Source: Mycolicibacterium peregrinum | GTDB taxonomy: Bacteria; Actinomycetota; Actinomycetes; Mycobacteriales; Mycobacteriaceae | Direction: 5' to 3' | DNA: 64,000 nt | Assembly (NCBI RefSeq): GCF_001665625.1 | Contig: NZ_LZSY01000061.1 | Coordinates: 1-64,000 of the forward strand | Shown: positions 8,290-17,150 of the stretch, in pieces | Layout of the letters: every line of letters starts with the position of its first letter | How positions within the stretch are numbered: position 1 is the stretch's first letter | Notes under the pieces: model-generated | Seen by the model: the letters and a program-made list of their open reading frames with translations, nothing else | What the model was told of the DNA's origin: nothing | Databases searched by the model: none | Translations under genes and position numbers: made by a program

Positions 8290-9537
8290 ATGGCGCGCAT
8301 CTCGCCCCGGTCGATCGACAGTGGTGCCAGTGTTGTGCGGCGTCGACCCAAAGACCGAAAGGCGCAGATAGCGCGGGCCTCGGCGGAGTCTTTCAGCGCG
8401 CTGGGCTATCACGGCGTCAGCATGGAGGCCATCGCTTCGCGGGTCGGGATCTCCGCGGCCGCGTTGTACCGGCACTATTCGAGCAAGTACGAATTGTTCC
8501 GCGACGCCGTGCTCAACCTCAGCCAGCAACTGGTCGACGGTACCGCGTTCGCAGACGAGGCCGACGGGGATCCGCGGGAGCGGTTGCGTCTCATCGTCGC
8601 CGCGCTCAGCGACACCGCCTTGGTCAATCGCGAATCCGGCGGGCTGTACCGCTGGGAGGCGCGTTATCTGCGCGGCGACGACCAGAGCACTCTGGACGCG
8701 CAGGTGCGCACCGTGCACCGACGGATTCACCGGCCGCTGATGGAATTGCGGCCGGAGCTGAGCTCGCACGCCCGCTGGACCCTGTCGACTGCGGTGCTCG
8801 GCGTGATCGGCAGCGTCGTCGACCACCGGTCCAAGCTGCCCGCCGGTCAGATCCGCACGCTGCTCGCCGACATCTGCGACACCGTGCTGGCCGCCGAGTT
8901 GCCGGAGGTTCCCAACGCGACCAGCCCCGCGGTGACACCGCCACCCGTCGTGAGCACGACGAAATACGAAGCGCTGCTGACCGAATCGATGCGGCTGTTC
9001 AATCAGAACGGCTACCGCGACACCACCATGGAGGACATCGCCGCCGCGGTCGGCATGCCTGCCTCGGGGATCTACCGGTACTTCTCCGGCAAGTCCGACA
9101 TCCTGGCGGCCGGGTTCCGTCGCGCCGCCGACCGGTTGTCTTCCGACATGGCCGAGGTGCTCGGCGCGGCAACGGATCCCGAGCAGGCTCTGGGCGCGCT
9201 CATAGACGACTACGTGGCCCGCTCGTTCGACCACCCCGAACTCGACTACGTCTACTACACCGAACGCCTCAACATGACGCCCGCCGACCAGAAGATCCTG
9301 CGCGACCTTCAGCGGGCGGCGGTGGAATCGTGGGTCGAGGTGGTCATGCCGGTACGCCCGCGGTGGAGTGCGGGTCAGGCACGCTTCGCCGTTCATGCGG
9401 CGATGGCGTTGGTGATCGACTTGGGCCGGCTCATGAATTATCAGAATTCGGAGCAGGCCCGAGCCGTCGTCGCGGTCATGGTCGATATGACGCTGCTGGG
9501 CCGTTACCGGTTACGCACGGCGTTGCCGGCCAGGTAG
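8290..9537 (+). CDS. TetR/AcrR regulator with two complete DNA-binding domains
   Basis: The 415-aa protein carries two TetR N-terminal helix-turn-helix domains: residues about 23-70 (MEAIASRVGISAAALYRHYS) and about 224-272 (MEDIAAAVGMPASGIYRYFS). Each is followed by a ligand-binding-type helical domain. It is a tandem fusion of two TetR proteins, about twice the usual length; such fused regulators exist in actinobacteria. Its targets are unknown. Neighbours are small membrane proteins upstream (divergent) and a DoxX-like gene downstream, with which its 3' end overlaps by 34 bases. Confidence 0.9.
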   Translation: MARISPRSIDSGASVVRRRPKDRKAQIARASAESFSALGYHGVSMEAIASRVGISAAALYRHYSSKYELFRDAVLNLSQQLVDGTAFADEADGDPRERLRLIVAALSDTALVNRESGGLYRWEARYLRGDDQSTLDAQVRTVHRRIHRPLMELRPELSSHARWTLSTAVLGVIGSVVDHRSKLPAGQIRTLLADICDTVLAAELPEVPNATSPAVTPPPVVSTTKYEALLTESMRLFNQNGYRDTTMEDIAAAVGMPASGIYRYFSGKSDILAAGFRRAADRLSSDMAEVLGAATDPEQALGALIDDYVARSFDHPELDYVYYTERLNMTPADQKILRDLQRAAVESWVEVVMPVRPRWSAGQARFAVHAAMALVIDLGRLMNYQNSEQARAVVAVMVDMTLLGRYRLRTALPAR

Positions 9538-9773
9538 GCCACGTAGCCGAGCGTGCCGATGGTGGCCAGCTTGCGCGTCTTGGGGAGCAGGAGGCCCAGG
9601 CCGATCGCGGTCTCGATACCACCGTTGGTGTAGATGTGCTTCTGCGTGTCCTTGGGGAACGCCGGCTTGGTGATCGACTCGAACAGCTGCGGCTTCACAA
9701 AATGTGAGACGCCGGCGCCGGCCACGCTGAGGCCGACGAGCTTGACCAGCTTGGAGTTCTTGCCCTCTGCCAT
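9504..9773 (-). CDS. Small membrane protein, DoxX-like
   Basis: 89 aa from ATG 9773 (MAEGKNSKLVKLVGLS). Hydrophobic helices and the pattern NGGIETAIGLGLLLPKTRKLA resemble the end of DoxX-like four-helix membrane proteins, but it is shorter than the family. It lies just upstream of the monooxygenase gene on the same strand (17 bases between genes going downstream in its own direction is not relevant; the monooxygenase ends at 9790 before this gene starts). The two may share a transcript. Confidence 0.65.
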   Translation of the reverse strand: MAEGKNSKLVKLVGLSVAGAGVSHFVKPQLFESITKPAFPKDTQKHIYTNGGIETAIGLGLLLPKTRKLATIGTLGYVAYLAGNAVRNR

Positions 9774-9789
9774 GTGTGATCCTCTCTGA

Positions 9790-11274
9790 TCAGGCAAATG
9801 TGTAGTCGCTCAACGGGAATCGTGAAGCTTCCGTGACGGCCCGGCGGGTCGTCATCGGTCGGAGCAGCGTTGCCTCGCCACTCGGATTGAAATAGTACGA
9901 CCGTGCCGATGCGCAGTTACCGAGGGTGAACAACGAGTCACCCAGCAACTCCGTCATCCGGTCCAGATAGCGCGCGTTGGCCTGTTCGGTGACCTCGAAC
10001 GTCGCCGCCTTCCGGCGCCGGAGTTCGCCGAACAACCGGTCCATCAGATGCATCTGATACTCCATGGTGTTGAAGAAGTTCAGACCCAGGAACGCGTACG
10101 GACTGGCCAGGCTCAAGTAGTTCGGGAAGTACGGCATCGATACACCCTGGTAAGCCTGGAACCGGGTTTCCCGCCACCACTTGCCGAGGTTGCGGCCATC
10201 ACGCCCGATCACCTCGATGGCAGGGAAGTTGGCCTCCCACAGATCGAACCCCGTCGCCAGCACCAGGGTGTCGATGTCGGTCCGGGTGCCGTCGGCGTTG
10301 ACGATGCCCCGGGCATCGATGCGTTCGATGCCGTCGGCCTGCAGGTGGACATTCGGCTTGGTGAAGGCGCGGTAGTAGCCGTTCGAGAACGTCGGGCGCT
10401 TGCAACCGAAGTCGTAGTCAGGGGTCAGCTTGCGGCGCAATTCGGGGTCGCGGATCGAGGCGAACCGGTGCAGCTTGGCCAGGTCGGCCGCGGCGATGTT
10501 GAACCGACGGAAGTACCGGTGCTTGAGCACGGCCGTGTCGACCATGAACGCGTAGATGGCGTCGGTAACGGCGCGCACGGCCCGCTGGGTCAGCGGCACC
10601 CTGGCGAACAGCGCCTTGACCCCAGCGGAGAACTTCAGGTCGATCTTGGGCACGACCCAGATCGGGGTGCGCTGGTACACCGTCAGGTCAGCAGCCTTGC
10701 GAGCCAGCTCCGGGATGAGCTGAACGGCAGTGGCGCCGGTGCCGATGATCGCGATACGACGGCCGTCGGGCCGGTAGTCGTCGTCCCAGTCGGTGGTGTG
10801 GATGACCTTGCCGGTGAAGTCGGCGATGCCGGGGATGTCAGGCGTGTGGGGTTGCGACAGGAAGCCGGTGGCGGTGAGGAGAAAGCGTGCGTTCAAGGTC
10901 TCGCCACCCGCTACGGATACTCGCCAGAGTGAAGCCTCTTCGTCCCAGTGGGCGCCGTCGACGGTCGTGTTGAACCGGATGTGGCGGCGCACGTCGTACT
11001 TGTCGGCGACGTCGTCGGCGTACCGCTTGATCTCGGTGCCGGTGGAGAACAACCTCGACCAGTTCGGGTTCGGCTCGAAGAAATACGAGTAGGTCGTGGT
11101 CGGCACGTCGACGGCCAGGCCGGGGTAGTGGTTGACGTACCAGGTGCCGCCGAGATCATCCTCGCGATCCAGGATCACGAAGTTCTCGATGCCCAGCCGT
11201 TTGAGCTGGATGGCGGCACCGATGCCGGCAAATCCCGCGCCGACGATCACCGCCTCGAATTCCCCCGGGCTCAT
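9790..11274 (-). CDS. Flavin-containing monooxygenase, Baeyer-Villiger type
   Basis: The 494-aa enzyme has an FAD-binding motif (IVGAGFAGIG) at the N-terminus, the Baeyer-Villiger fingerprint FTGKVIHTTDW near residue 165, and an NADPH-binding motif (IIGTGATAVQL). Class B flavoprotein monooxygenases of this size oxidise ketones or sulfides; mycobacteria have many, including the prodrug activator EthA. The ATG at 11274 directly precedes the FAD motif; the frame remains open further upstream but that part is not protein-like. The substrate cannot be inferred. Confidence 0.92.
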   Translation of the reverse strand: MSPGEFEAVIVGAGFAGIGAAIQLKRLGIENFVILDREDDLGGTWYVNHYPGLAVDVPTTTYSYFFEPNPNWSRLFSTGTEIKRYADDVADKYDVRRHIRFNTTVDGAHWDEEASLWRVSVAGGETLNARFLLTATGFLSQPHTPDIPGIADFTGKVIHTTDWDDDYRPDGRRIAIIGTGATAVQLIPELARKAADLTVYQRTPIWVVPKIDLKFSAGVKALFARVPLTQRAVRAVTDAIYAFMVDTAVLKHRYFRRFNIAAADLAKLHRFASIRDPELRRKLTPDYDFGCKRPTFSNGYYRAFTKPNVHLQADGIERIDARGIVNADGTRTDIDTLVLATGFDLWEANFPAIEVIGRDGRNLGKWWRETRFQAYQGVSMPYFPNYLSLASPYAFLGLNFFNTMEYQMHLMDRLFGELRRRKAATFEVTEQANARYLDRMTELLGDSLFTLGNCASARSYYFNPSGEATLLRPMTTRRAVTEASRFPLSDYTFA

Positions 11275-11344
11275 GCTGCAAACAGTACCGCAGGTACCGG
11301 GTACTTTGTCGAGGGTGCGCCGGGCATCGACGTCGGACGCCGGG

Positions 11345-11911
11345 CTACCTGTCGATGTGCGCGGCCTGGCGCGCGGCTCGCATGAAAGCCGGCTTGACCA
11401 TGTCGATCCCGTCGAGATACCCGCCGACCAGGGCCGCATCGCGCAGCAGTACCAGCGATGCTGCGATCTCATCGGGTTTGTCCCGGCCGGCAGCCGCCTG
11501 TTCCAGCGCGCCGCGGAACCAGTCGCGGTGGGTGGTGATGAGCCGCCGGATCCGGCTGTCGGGGTCGGGGTACTCGGCAGCGGCGTTGATGAAGGGGCAG
11601 CCGCGCGTGTGGTAGCGGGCGACATCCTCGGCGATGCCCTCGATTACCAGCTCGAGCATGTCGGTGTCGGGCCCGGCGTGGGCTGCGGCCTCGGCGAAAT
11701 AACCGCGGATCGTGGCGTCCTCGGCTGCGAGATATGCCTCGACGAGGTCCTCCTTGCCCTTGAAATGCCGGTACATGGTGGCGCGGGTGACCTTGGCCTC
11801 GGCGAGGATGCGGTCGACCCCGACCGAGTGGATGCCCTCGCGATAGAACAGCTCGGTGGCGACGCGCAACAAGCGCTCCCGAGCCGCTGAGGCGGGTGCC
11901 GATGCTGTCAT
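11345..11911 (-). CDS. TetR/AcrR family regulator
   Basis: 188 aa with an N-terminal helix-turn-helix (about 10-57, VDRILAEAKVTRATMYRHFK) and a C-terminal helical sensor domain of the TetR_C type, including a CPFINAAAEYPDP segment typical of this subgroup. It is divergent from an alpha/beta hydrolase gene, and the shared 115-base region has two AGAACG/CGTTCT-type palindromes. It probably represses itself and the hydrolase. Confidence 0.9.
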   Translation of the reverse strand: MTASAPASAARERLLRVATELFYREGIHSVGVDRILAEAKVTRATMYRHFKGKEDLVEAYLAAEDATIRGYFAEAAAHAGPDTDMLELVIEGIAEDVARYHTRGCPFINAAAEYPDPDSRIRRLITTHRDWFRGALEQAAAGRDKPDEIAASLVLLRDAALVGGYLDGIDMVKPAFMRAARQAAHIDR

Positions 11912-11934
11912 GTCCTCGATGATACGAGCGGGCC

Positions 11935-12003
11935 AGAACGTTCTTTCTTATTTCGGGAACAGTCTGCCGACCCCAGCGGTTACAGGGGGAGAACGACCGT
12001 TCT
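11935..12003. promoter_or_regulatory. Two candidate TetR operators between divergent genes
   Basis: AGAACGTTCT (11935-11944) is a perfect 10-base palindrome. AGAACGACCGTTCT (11990-12003) is a perfect inverted repeat of six bases with a two-base spacer. Both are followed by TTCT on the plus strand and sit between the TetR and hydrolase starts. They share the half-site AGAAC, which suggests one protein binds both. Confidence 0.6.
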
Positions 12004-12025
12004 TTCTACGTACCAGGAGATCGCA

Positions 12026-12865
12026 ATGACCACTATCACCGCCCGCGAACTGGCCGAACTGCAACGTGCCAATGCTTCCGACGCCCAACCTGTCGTTTTC
12101 GTCCATGGCCTGTGGCTCTTGCCGAGCAGCTGGGACGCCTGGCGGGCGTTGTTCGAGGATCGGGGGTACGTGACGCTCGCGCCGAGCTGGCCGGATGATC
12201 CCGAGACTGTGGCCGAGGCGCACCGCGACCCGTCGGTGTTCGCGGGCAAAACGGTTGCCGAGATCACCGACCACTACGCCGAAGTGATCCGACAGCTCGA
12301 CCGCAAACCCATCATCATCGGTCACTCGTTCGGCGGGTTGATCACCCAGAAACTCGCCGGCCTCGGGCTGGCCAAGGCTGCGGTCGCCATCGACCCGGCC
12401 CCGGGGCGTGGTGTGCTGGCACTTCCGGTGTCGGCGCTGCGGGCGGCGTTCCCCGTCATCGGCAATCCGTTCAACTATGGCCGCGCGGTTCCGTTGACCC
12501 GCAGCCAGTTCCGTTTCTCGTTCGGTAATGCCCTCTCCGAGGGAGAGTCGAATCGGCTCTACGACGAGTACTCGGTCGCCGGCTCCGCGATACCGCTGTT
12601 CCAGGCCGCGCTGGGGAACTTCAACCCCGCCTCGGAAACCAAGGTGGACAGCAAGAACCTGGATCGCGGTCCGCTGCTGATCATTTCGGGGGAGATGGAC
12701 AACACCGTCCCGTGGGCGGTAGCCAACGGCGCGTTCAAGCGGCAGAAGAAGAACCCGAATGTCACCGAGATCGTCGAGATTCCCGGCCGTGGGCATTCGC
12801 TCGTGATCGACAGCGGCTGGCACGAAGTGGCCGAGAAGGCACTCGACTTCATCAAGAAGGTCTGA
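12026..12865 (+). CDS. Alpha/beta hydrolase
   Basis: 279 aa with the oxyanion segment HGLW (27-30), a nucleophile elbow GHSFGG with the catalytic Ser near residue 101, an acid residue probably in SGEMDNTVP, and the catalytic His in GRGHS near 256. This is a complete catalytic triad arrangement. The substrate is unknown. It has an AGGAGA Shine-Dalgarno and is divergent from a TetR gene, so expression is likely induced by a small molecule. Confidence 0.9.
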   Translation: MTTITARELAELQRANASDAQPVVFVHGLWLLPSSWDAWRALFEDRGYVTLAPSWPDDPETVAEAHRDPSVFAGKTVAEITDHYAEVIRQLDRKPIIIGHSFGGLITQKLAGLGLAKAAVAIDPAPGRGVLALPVSALRAAFPVIGNPFNYGRAVPLTRSQFRFSFGNALSEGESNRLYDEYSVAGSAIPLFQAALGNFNPASETKVDSKNLDRGPLLIISGEMDNTVPWAVANGAFKRQKKNPNVTEIVEIPGRGHSLVIDSGWHEVAEKALDFIKKV

Positions 12866-12871
12866 CCGACT

Positions 12872-12905
12872 CGCCACCGCGGGCCTCTGTCATCTCAAGG
12901 TGGCG
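12872..12905. terminator. Possible hairpin between convergent genes
   Basis: Seven-base arms CGCCACC and GGTGGCG are separated by 20 bases, between the hydrolase stop and the end of the convergent CDGP gene. The stem is short and the loop long, so this is weak. Confidence 0.3.
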
Positions 12906-12924
12906 GGGGCCCGAGGGGCCGCAC

Positions 12925-13221
12925 TCAGTCGTCGATGCGTGTCGGCGGATCGGCGAACGGGGTGTCCCACGGAGCGATCTCGTGGCCGGGCCCCATCACA
13001 TCGCAGCGCTTGACCGGCACCAGGTGGGAGCTGAAGCCACTGGGCACATAGCCCCAGGTTCCCATGCAGCGCTGCCAGGTGCCGTCGGGTTGGACGGGCC
13101 CGTCGCATTTACTGATCACCGGCCCGCCGTACTGGCAGCCGGCGGCGGCCGGTGGCGCTGAGGTGATCAACCCGCCGGCGATCAGCGCGACAGCCACGCT
13201 GCCGACGATGCAGAGCTTCAT
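12925..13221 (-). CDS. Small secreted CDGP-domain protein
   Basis: 98 aa. A signal peptide (MKLCIVGSVAVALIAGGLIT, cleavage after AAA) leads to GCQYGGPVISKCDGPVQPDG, the CDGP motif for which a group of small mycobacterial exported proteins is named. Four cysteines in the mature protein probably form two disulfides. The ATG at 13221 matches the signal peptide. Function unknown. Confidence 0.75.
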   Translation of the reverse strand: MKLCIVGSVAVALIAGGLITSAPPAAAGCQYGGPVISKCDGPVQPDGTWQRCMGTWGYVPSGFSSHLVPVKRCDVMGPGHEIAPWDTPFADPPTRIDD

Positions 13222-13252
13222 GGTGTTCTCCGTCTCCGTCTCCGTGTGCGTG

Positions 13253-14176
13253 TCACCAGCGCTGTGGATCGCATTCCAGACCTGCCCGGTCCCAGCCCGC
13301 AAGGTCGGCTGCGGCGGCGTAGGTCGATTGCAGGAAATCTAGCAGGGCACGGTCGGGTTCGGAGGCAGTCCGCACCGCTTCGTACGGGAGAAGGAACTGC
13401 CGAAAGTCCGCGCTGTAGAACGCTGCGTCCGGGCCGACGGGATAATCGGCGAAGCCTTCCGGCTCCGGATAGGCGTAGGCGTAGAAAGCGCCCTCCTCGC
13501 CGCCGCCCGGCCAGAAACCGCAACTGCTCAACTCGTGCGAATAGCCTTCCACCATCACCCAATCCGCGCAGTTGGGCGCCCCGCCGGGGTGCTCGGGCGC
13601 GGGCCGGCCGGAGAATCGGGTGCAGGCCAGGTCGAACGAGCCCCAGAAGAAGTGCACAGGGCTGACCTTGCCGATGAAATGCGAACGGAAATCGGTGATC
13701 ACCCGGTGCGCCTGGACCAGTTGGCGCCAGAACAAGTTGGCGGCGTCGGGGTCATACGAGGCGTGCTGGTGATCTTCGGCAAAGGGAATGGCCGGGTCGA
13801 CCTCGTTGGGGCTCGCCGAGATTCGCGTTTCAATGTCCAGTTGTCGCAGCGCGGTGAAGGTTTCGTCGTAGAACTCGGCGACCGATTTCGGCTTCAACGT
13901 GACGGTGCGGGATCCGCCGTCGCTGGTACGGATCTCCAGCAGGTGGTCGATGAAGTTGAACTCCATGTCGAACAACCGGTTTCGGTACGGGATCGACGAC
14001 GTGGTCAGACCGCGCGGGCTCACGTAGAACGTCACCTGCCACCAATGGTTGATCAGTGGCGAGTGTGTCAGCCGGATCTTCCCGACGATCTGAGTCCACA
14101 TGTGCAGGGTGTCGCGGGTGGGCTCCCAATCGGATACCCGCAACGCGGGCCAAGAGTTGCCTGGACCAGCGTTCAT
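13253..14176 (-). CDS. DUF5996 family protein
   Basis: 307 aa, soluble. It begins with W-rich conserved segments (TLHMWTQIVGKIRL, HWWQVTFYVSPRGL) and continues with HFFWGSFDLACTRFSGR, FWPGGGEEGAFYAYAYPEP and YEAVR near the C-terminus, which I recognise as the DUF5996 pattern. The family has no known biochemical function. It is a lone gene here, about 30 bases upstream of the CDGP gene. Confidence 0.8.
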   Translation of the reverse strand: MNAGPGNSWPALRVSDWEPTRDTLHMWTQIVGKIRLTHSPLINHWWQVTFYVSPRGLTTSSIPYRNRLFDMEFNFIDHLLEIRTSDGGSRTVTLKPKSVAEFYDETFTALRQLDIETRISASPNEVDPAIPFAEDHQHASYDPDAANLFWRQLVQAHRVITDFRSHFIGKVSPVHFFWGSFDLACTRFSGRPAPEHPGGAPNCADWVMVEGYSHELSSCGFWPGGGEEGAFYAYAYPEPEGFADYPVGPDAAFYSADFRQFLLPYEAVRTASEPDRALLDFLQSTYAAAADLAGWDRAGLECDPQRW

Positions 14177-14274
14177 GAGACAGATGCCACCTTCCGCCGT
14201 TGACGACTCGTGGTGACGTCAGCCTAGCTTTGTGTCACCGAGGTTAGAGGCGGAACGACGGCACCGCGTCGGGA

Positions 14275-14544
14275 TCAGAACAGCTTTGCGATCACCTCTC
14301 CTGCCTCGGCGTCTTCCACACAGGGGGTGATGTCGAAGGTGAGAAACTCGCTCCACTCGGCGACCGACTCGAACATGGTCTTGGCGTCGTCAGTTTCGAC
14401 GATGGCGAAGCCCTGGCCGTTCATGCCCCACCATCGGTGAAGCATCGTCGCGCCTTCCGGAACCGCGCCGGCCGTCTGCTTGAACTTCTCGATCGCATCC
14501 CGGTAGTTCGCCTGCGACTGAGTCCAGTGCACGATGAATTTCAT
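14275..14544 (-). CDS. DUF3303-type small protein
   Basis: 89 aa, beginning MKFIVHWTQS and with GMNGQGFAIVETDDA, the pattern of DUF3303 ferredoxin-like (dimeric alpha/beta barrel) proteins. Its ATG overlaps the P450 stop (ATGA), so it is translated together with the P450. It could bind or help process the P450 substrate, but that is inference from coupling only. Confidence 0.75.
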   Translation of the reverse strand: MKFIVHWTQSQANYRDAIEKFKQTAGAVPEGATMLHRWWGMNGQGFAIVETDDAKTMFESVAEWSEFLTFDITPCVEDAEAGEVIAKLF

Positions 14545-15917
14545 GGCGTACTCCTTCTGGTGATCCGGGCCGGGATCGGCTCGGCGGCGATGACGGTGAA
14601 GGGGGTATCCACCGGGAAGCTGTCGTTCAGGGAGGTCACTGCGACCTCCCGCACGATGGTCGCCAGCGCCAGGGTGGCCTCCAGCATGGCGAAGTGATCG
14701 CCGACGCAGGACCGCGGGCCGCCGCCGAAAGGCAGGTACTGCCAACGGTTTCTACCTGCCGAACGTTCCGGGCTGAAGCGGTCGGGGTCGAAGGTCAGCG
14801 GGTCGTCCCACAGCGCCGGGTCGCGGTGCATGACATAGAAATTGACCATCGCCATCGTGCCGGCCTCGGCGCGGTAGCCGTCGACGGTCATCTCCTCGTT
14901 GAGCATCCGAGGCGTGCCGGCACCGGGCGGGCAGAGCCGCAGTGCCTCGTGCAGCACCCGCACGGTGTGTTCGAGGTGCGGCACATCCTCGGGCGTCAGC
15001 GTGCGATCGCCCAGCGCCGCGACTTCGTCGTACAGGCGGGACTGCAGCTCGGGATCGCGGCCCAGTGCCCACAGTGAGTAACACAGCGTTGTCGAGGTGG
15101 TGTCATGCCCGGCCAGCATGAAAAGCACCAATTCATCGCAGATCTCGTCGTCGGCGAGCTCTCGGCCGGTGTCGGGGTCACGGGCCTCGATGAGCGCGCG
15201 CACCAGCGGTGCTTCCCGATCGGGATCAGCCCGCACCGCGGCGAGGATCTCGGCGGCCAGCTCATGTAGCCGGGCATTGGCCGCCCTGGCCCGACGTTGG
15301 CCGCCGGTGGGCACCCACTGCGGGAAGTTGACCGGGCGGACCGCCCGGTCGGAAATCCAGGACAACGCGGTACGCAGTGCGGGGCCCACGTCGTCGGCGC
15401 TCTCGTCGAGATCCACGCCGAATACCGAGCGGCCCAGCGCCCGCAGCGTGAGCGCTCGGCACGCAACGTCCAGATCGACCGTCGTACCGTCGCGCCACCC
15501 GCCGGCGATCGAATCCGCCGCGGCGGCCATGTGTCCCGCATACCGTGGCACGTTCTGCTTGGTGAACATCGGCTGCAGCGTTCGCCGTCGCGGCAGCCAG
15601 CGTTCGTGCGGCAGGTTCAGCAGGTTGCCGCCCATCAGCCGGCGTAGCTCGACCATGTTGAGGGCGGTGCCGCGATCGGCGATCGAATCGCGGCGGCCCA
15701 GGACATCGCGGGCTCCCTGCGGCGACGTGACCAACAGGACCGGGGGGATCAGCCATCGTGGACCGAGCACCATCCGGCTGATGGGCCCTCCGGCATCGCG
15801 GAGCCGTTGATGCCCCTCGATGAAGGACCGCATCGCCTTGATCGTCTGCCGATAGGACAGCGGATTTCGCGGTGCGAGCGGCAGGGTGGTTGCGGCCCGC
15901 GTATCGATCTCGACCAT
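14541..15917 (-). CDS. Cytochrome P450
   Basis: 458 aa with all core P450 motifs: the I-helix oxygen-binding AGHDTT (about 262-267), the ExxR in EALR (about 320), and the heme loop FGGGPRSCVGD near residue 402 with the Cys thiolate ligand. The hydrophobic start lacks a membrane anchor, as usual for bacterial P450s. The subfamily cannot be given; the sequence is of the CYP135/138-like mycobacterial type in general look. No ferredoxin gene is adjacent. Confidence 0.93.
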   Translation of the reverse strand: MVEIDTRAATTLPLAPRNPLSYRQTIKAMRSFIEGHQRLRDAGGPISRMVLGPRWLIPPVLLVTSPQGARDVLGRRDSIADRGTALNMVELRRLMGGNLLNLPHERWLPRRRTLQPMFTKQNVPRYAGHMAAAADSIAGGWRDGTTVDLDVACRALTLRALGRSVFGVDLDESADDVGPALRTALSWISDRAVRPVNFPQWVPTGGQRRARAANARLHELAAEILAAVRADPDREAPLVRALIEARDPDTGRELADDEICDELVLFMLAGHDTTSTTLCYSLWALGRDPELQSRLYDEVAALGDRTLTPEDVPHLEHTVRVLHEALRLCPPGAGTPRMLNEEMTVDGYRAEAGTMAMVNFYVMHRDPALWDDPLTFDPDRFSPERSAGRNRWQYLPFGGGPRSCVGDHFAMLEATLALATIVREVAVTSLNDSFPVDTPFTVIAAEPIPARITRRSTP

Positions 15918-15963
15918 GGATCGAGTGTCTGACCACGCGGTCTGGGCGGCCTAGAGTAGTGCG

Positions 15964-16527
15964 TTACCCTATTTTGCCGGTGCGGGGGTTTTTGCTGGTA
16001 GCGATGCACGTCACGCTACGGTCCCCGCGTTGCCAGGAGTCTGCGGTCGGGTACAGGACGAACAGCTGGATCCCGGATTCCGAGTTGGCGTCGGGGGCGT
16101 AATCGGCCAGTGCCGGAGCGCACCTGTCGGCGTACTTCACGACTGCCGCGTCGCCCGGGAAATTCCCCTCGGGCAGCGGCAGCACCGCGAACACCTCACC
16201 CTTGTGCGGCTGATCGCAACTCACCGACTTGACGTACAACACCCGGCTGCTGTCGGGAATGTCGGCCAGACAATCGCCCGACCGAACCTGGCTGGCTTCG
16301 GTGGCGCCCCGGTCCCGAGCCAGGTAGAACACCGCGCCGGCGGCGACCACGAGCGCGACCAGAACCACGACACCTAGCAGCACCCACTTGAGCGCAGGGG
16401 ATTTCCTCGGTGGCGCCGAGAGCTGGTCGGGGCCGGTGGAATACGGCTGCGGCGGCGGTGGCGGGTAGTGGTGACCGGGCGAGCCCTGCGGGCCAGGGCG
16501 ACCGGTGGGGCCGGGCGGGTAGGTCAT
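15964..16527 (-). CDS. Membrane protein with septum-formation-type extracellular domain (Rv0420c position)
   Basis: The N-terminal 45 residues are Pro/Gly/Tyr-rich, then one transmembrane helix (about 46-69), then an outside domain with conserved cysteines (GDCLADI, VSCDQPHKGEVFAVL, RCAPAL, VTCIATS) of the septum formation/DUF4190-associated type. Its start overlaps the hydrolase stop (ATGA), so it is the last gene of the thiC operon. The role in thiamine metabolism, if any, is unclear. Confidence 0.8.
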   Translation of the reverse strand: MTYPPGPTGRPGPQGSPGHHYPPPPPQPYSTGPDQLSAPPRKSPALKWVLLGVVVLVALVVAAGAVFYLARDRGATEASQVRSGDCLADIPDSSRVLYVKSVSCDQPHKGEVFAVLPLPEGNFPGDAAVVKYADRCAPALADYAPDANSESGIQLFVLYPTADSWQRGDRSVTCIATSKNPRTGKIG

Positions 16528-17150
16528 GGTTCGACGATATCGACTGCCCGCAGCGCGGCATCCACCGCGAGGGCGGGCACGTCTAGACGCTTGGATCCGA
16601 GGTCGTGGCGGGCACCCTCGATGACGACGACTTCGGTGGGACCGGCCACCAGCGCCGCCGCCGCGGTGAGCTCGTCGATGGTGCCGAACGGGTCGGAGGT
16701 GCCATGGGTGAATACCGTCGGCATCGTGATGTCGGGGAGATGCTCAGTGCGCGCGCGTTCCGGCTTACCAGGCGGATGCAGTGGGTAGGAAAACAGAGTC
16801 AGCACGTCCGGCCCAGTCCCGGTGGCCGCGACCATCGAGGTCATCCGCCCGCCGTAGGAATGCCCACCCGCGATCACCGGGCCATCGGTGAGGCTGCGGG
16901 CCAGTGCGATCGCCTCGGCGATGCCCTCCTGGTCTCCCGCCGCCGATCCCGACGGTGGTCCCTTGGGCCTGCGCCGGCGGTAGGGCAGGTTGTAGCGGAC
17001 GGCCAGCCAGCCCCGCGACGCCCATTCGTCGCAGACCTTGACCAGCATCGCCGAATCCCGGTTGCCCCCTGCGCCATGCGTGAGCACCACGACGCCCGTC
17101 GGGGTGGCCTCGGGTTCGTGGGCGACGCCGGCGATCGCGTCGAGGTTCAC
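16524..17150 (-). CDS. Alpha/beta hydrolase, dienelactone-hydrolase-like (Rv0421c position)
   Basis: 208 aa from GTG 17150, which overlaps the thiD stop (GTGA). Motifs are LTHGAGGNRDS at the oxyanion region, GGHSYGGRM with the nucleophile Ser, GTSDPFG with the acid, and ARHDL with the catalytic His. The frame is open far upstream through thiD, but GTG 17150 matches the protein-like part. Coupled to thiD, it may act in thiamine precursor handling, but the substrate is unknown. Confidence 0.82.
   Translation of the reverse strand: MNLDAIAGVAHEPEATPTGVVVLTHGAGGNRDSAMLVKVCDEWASRGWLAVRYNLPYRRRRPKGPPSGSAAGDQEGIAEAIALARSLTDGPVIAGGHSYGGRMTSMVAATGTGPDVLTLFSYPLHPPGKPERARTEHLPDITMPTVFTHGTSDPFGTIDELTAAAALVAGPTEVVVIEGARHDLGSKRLDVPALAVDAALRAVDIVEP

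Noticed and set aside
8248..9396. Minus-strand frame of 382 codons
   Set aside because: Antisense to the double TetR gene, with no recognisable motifs.
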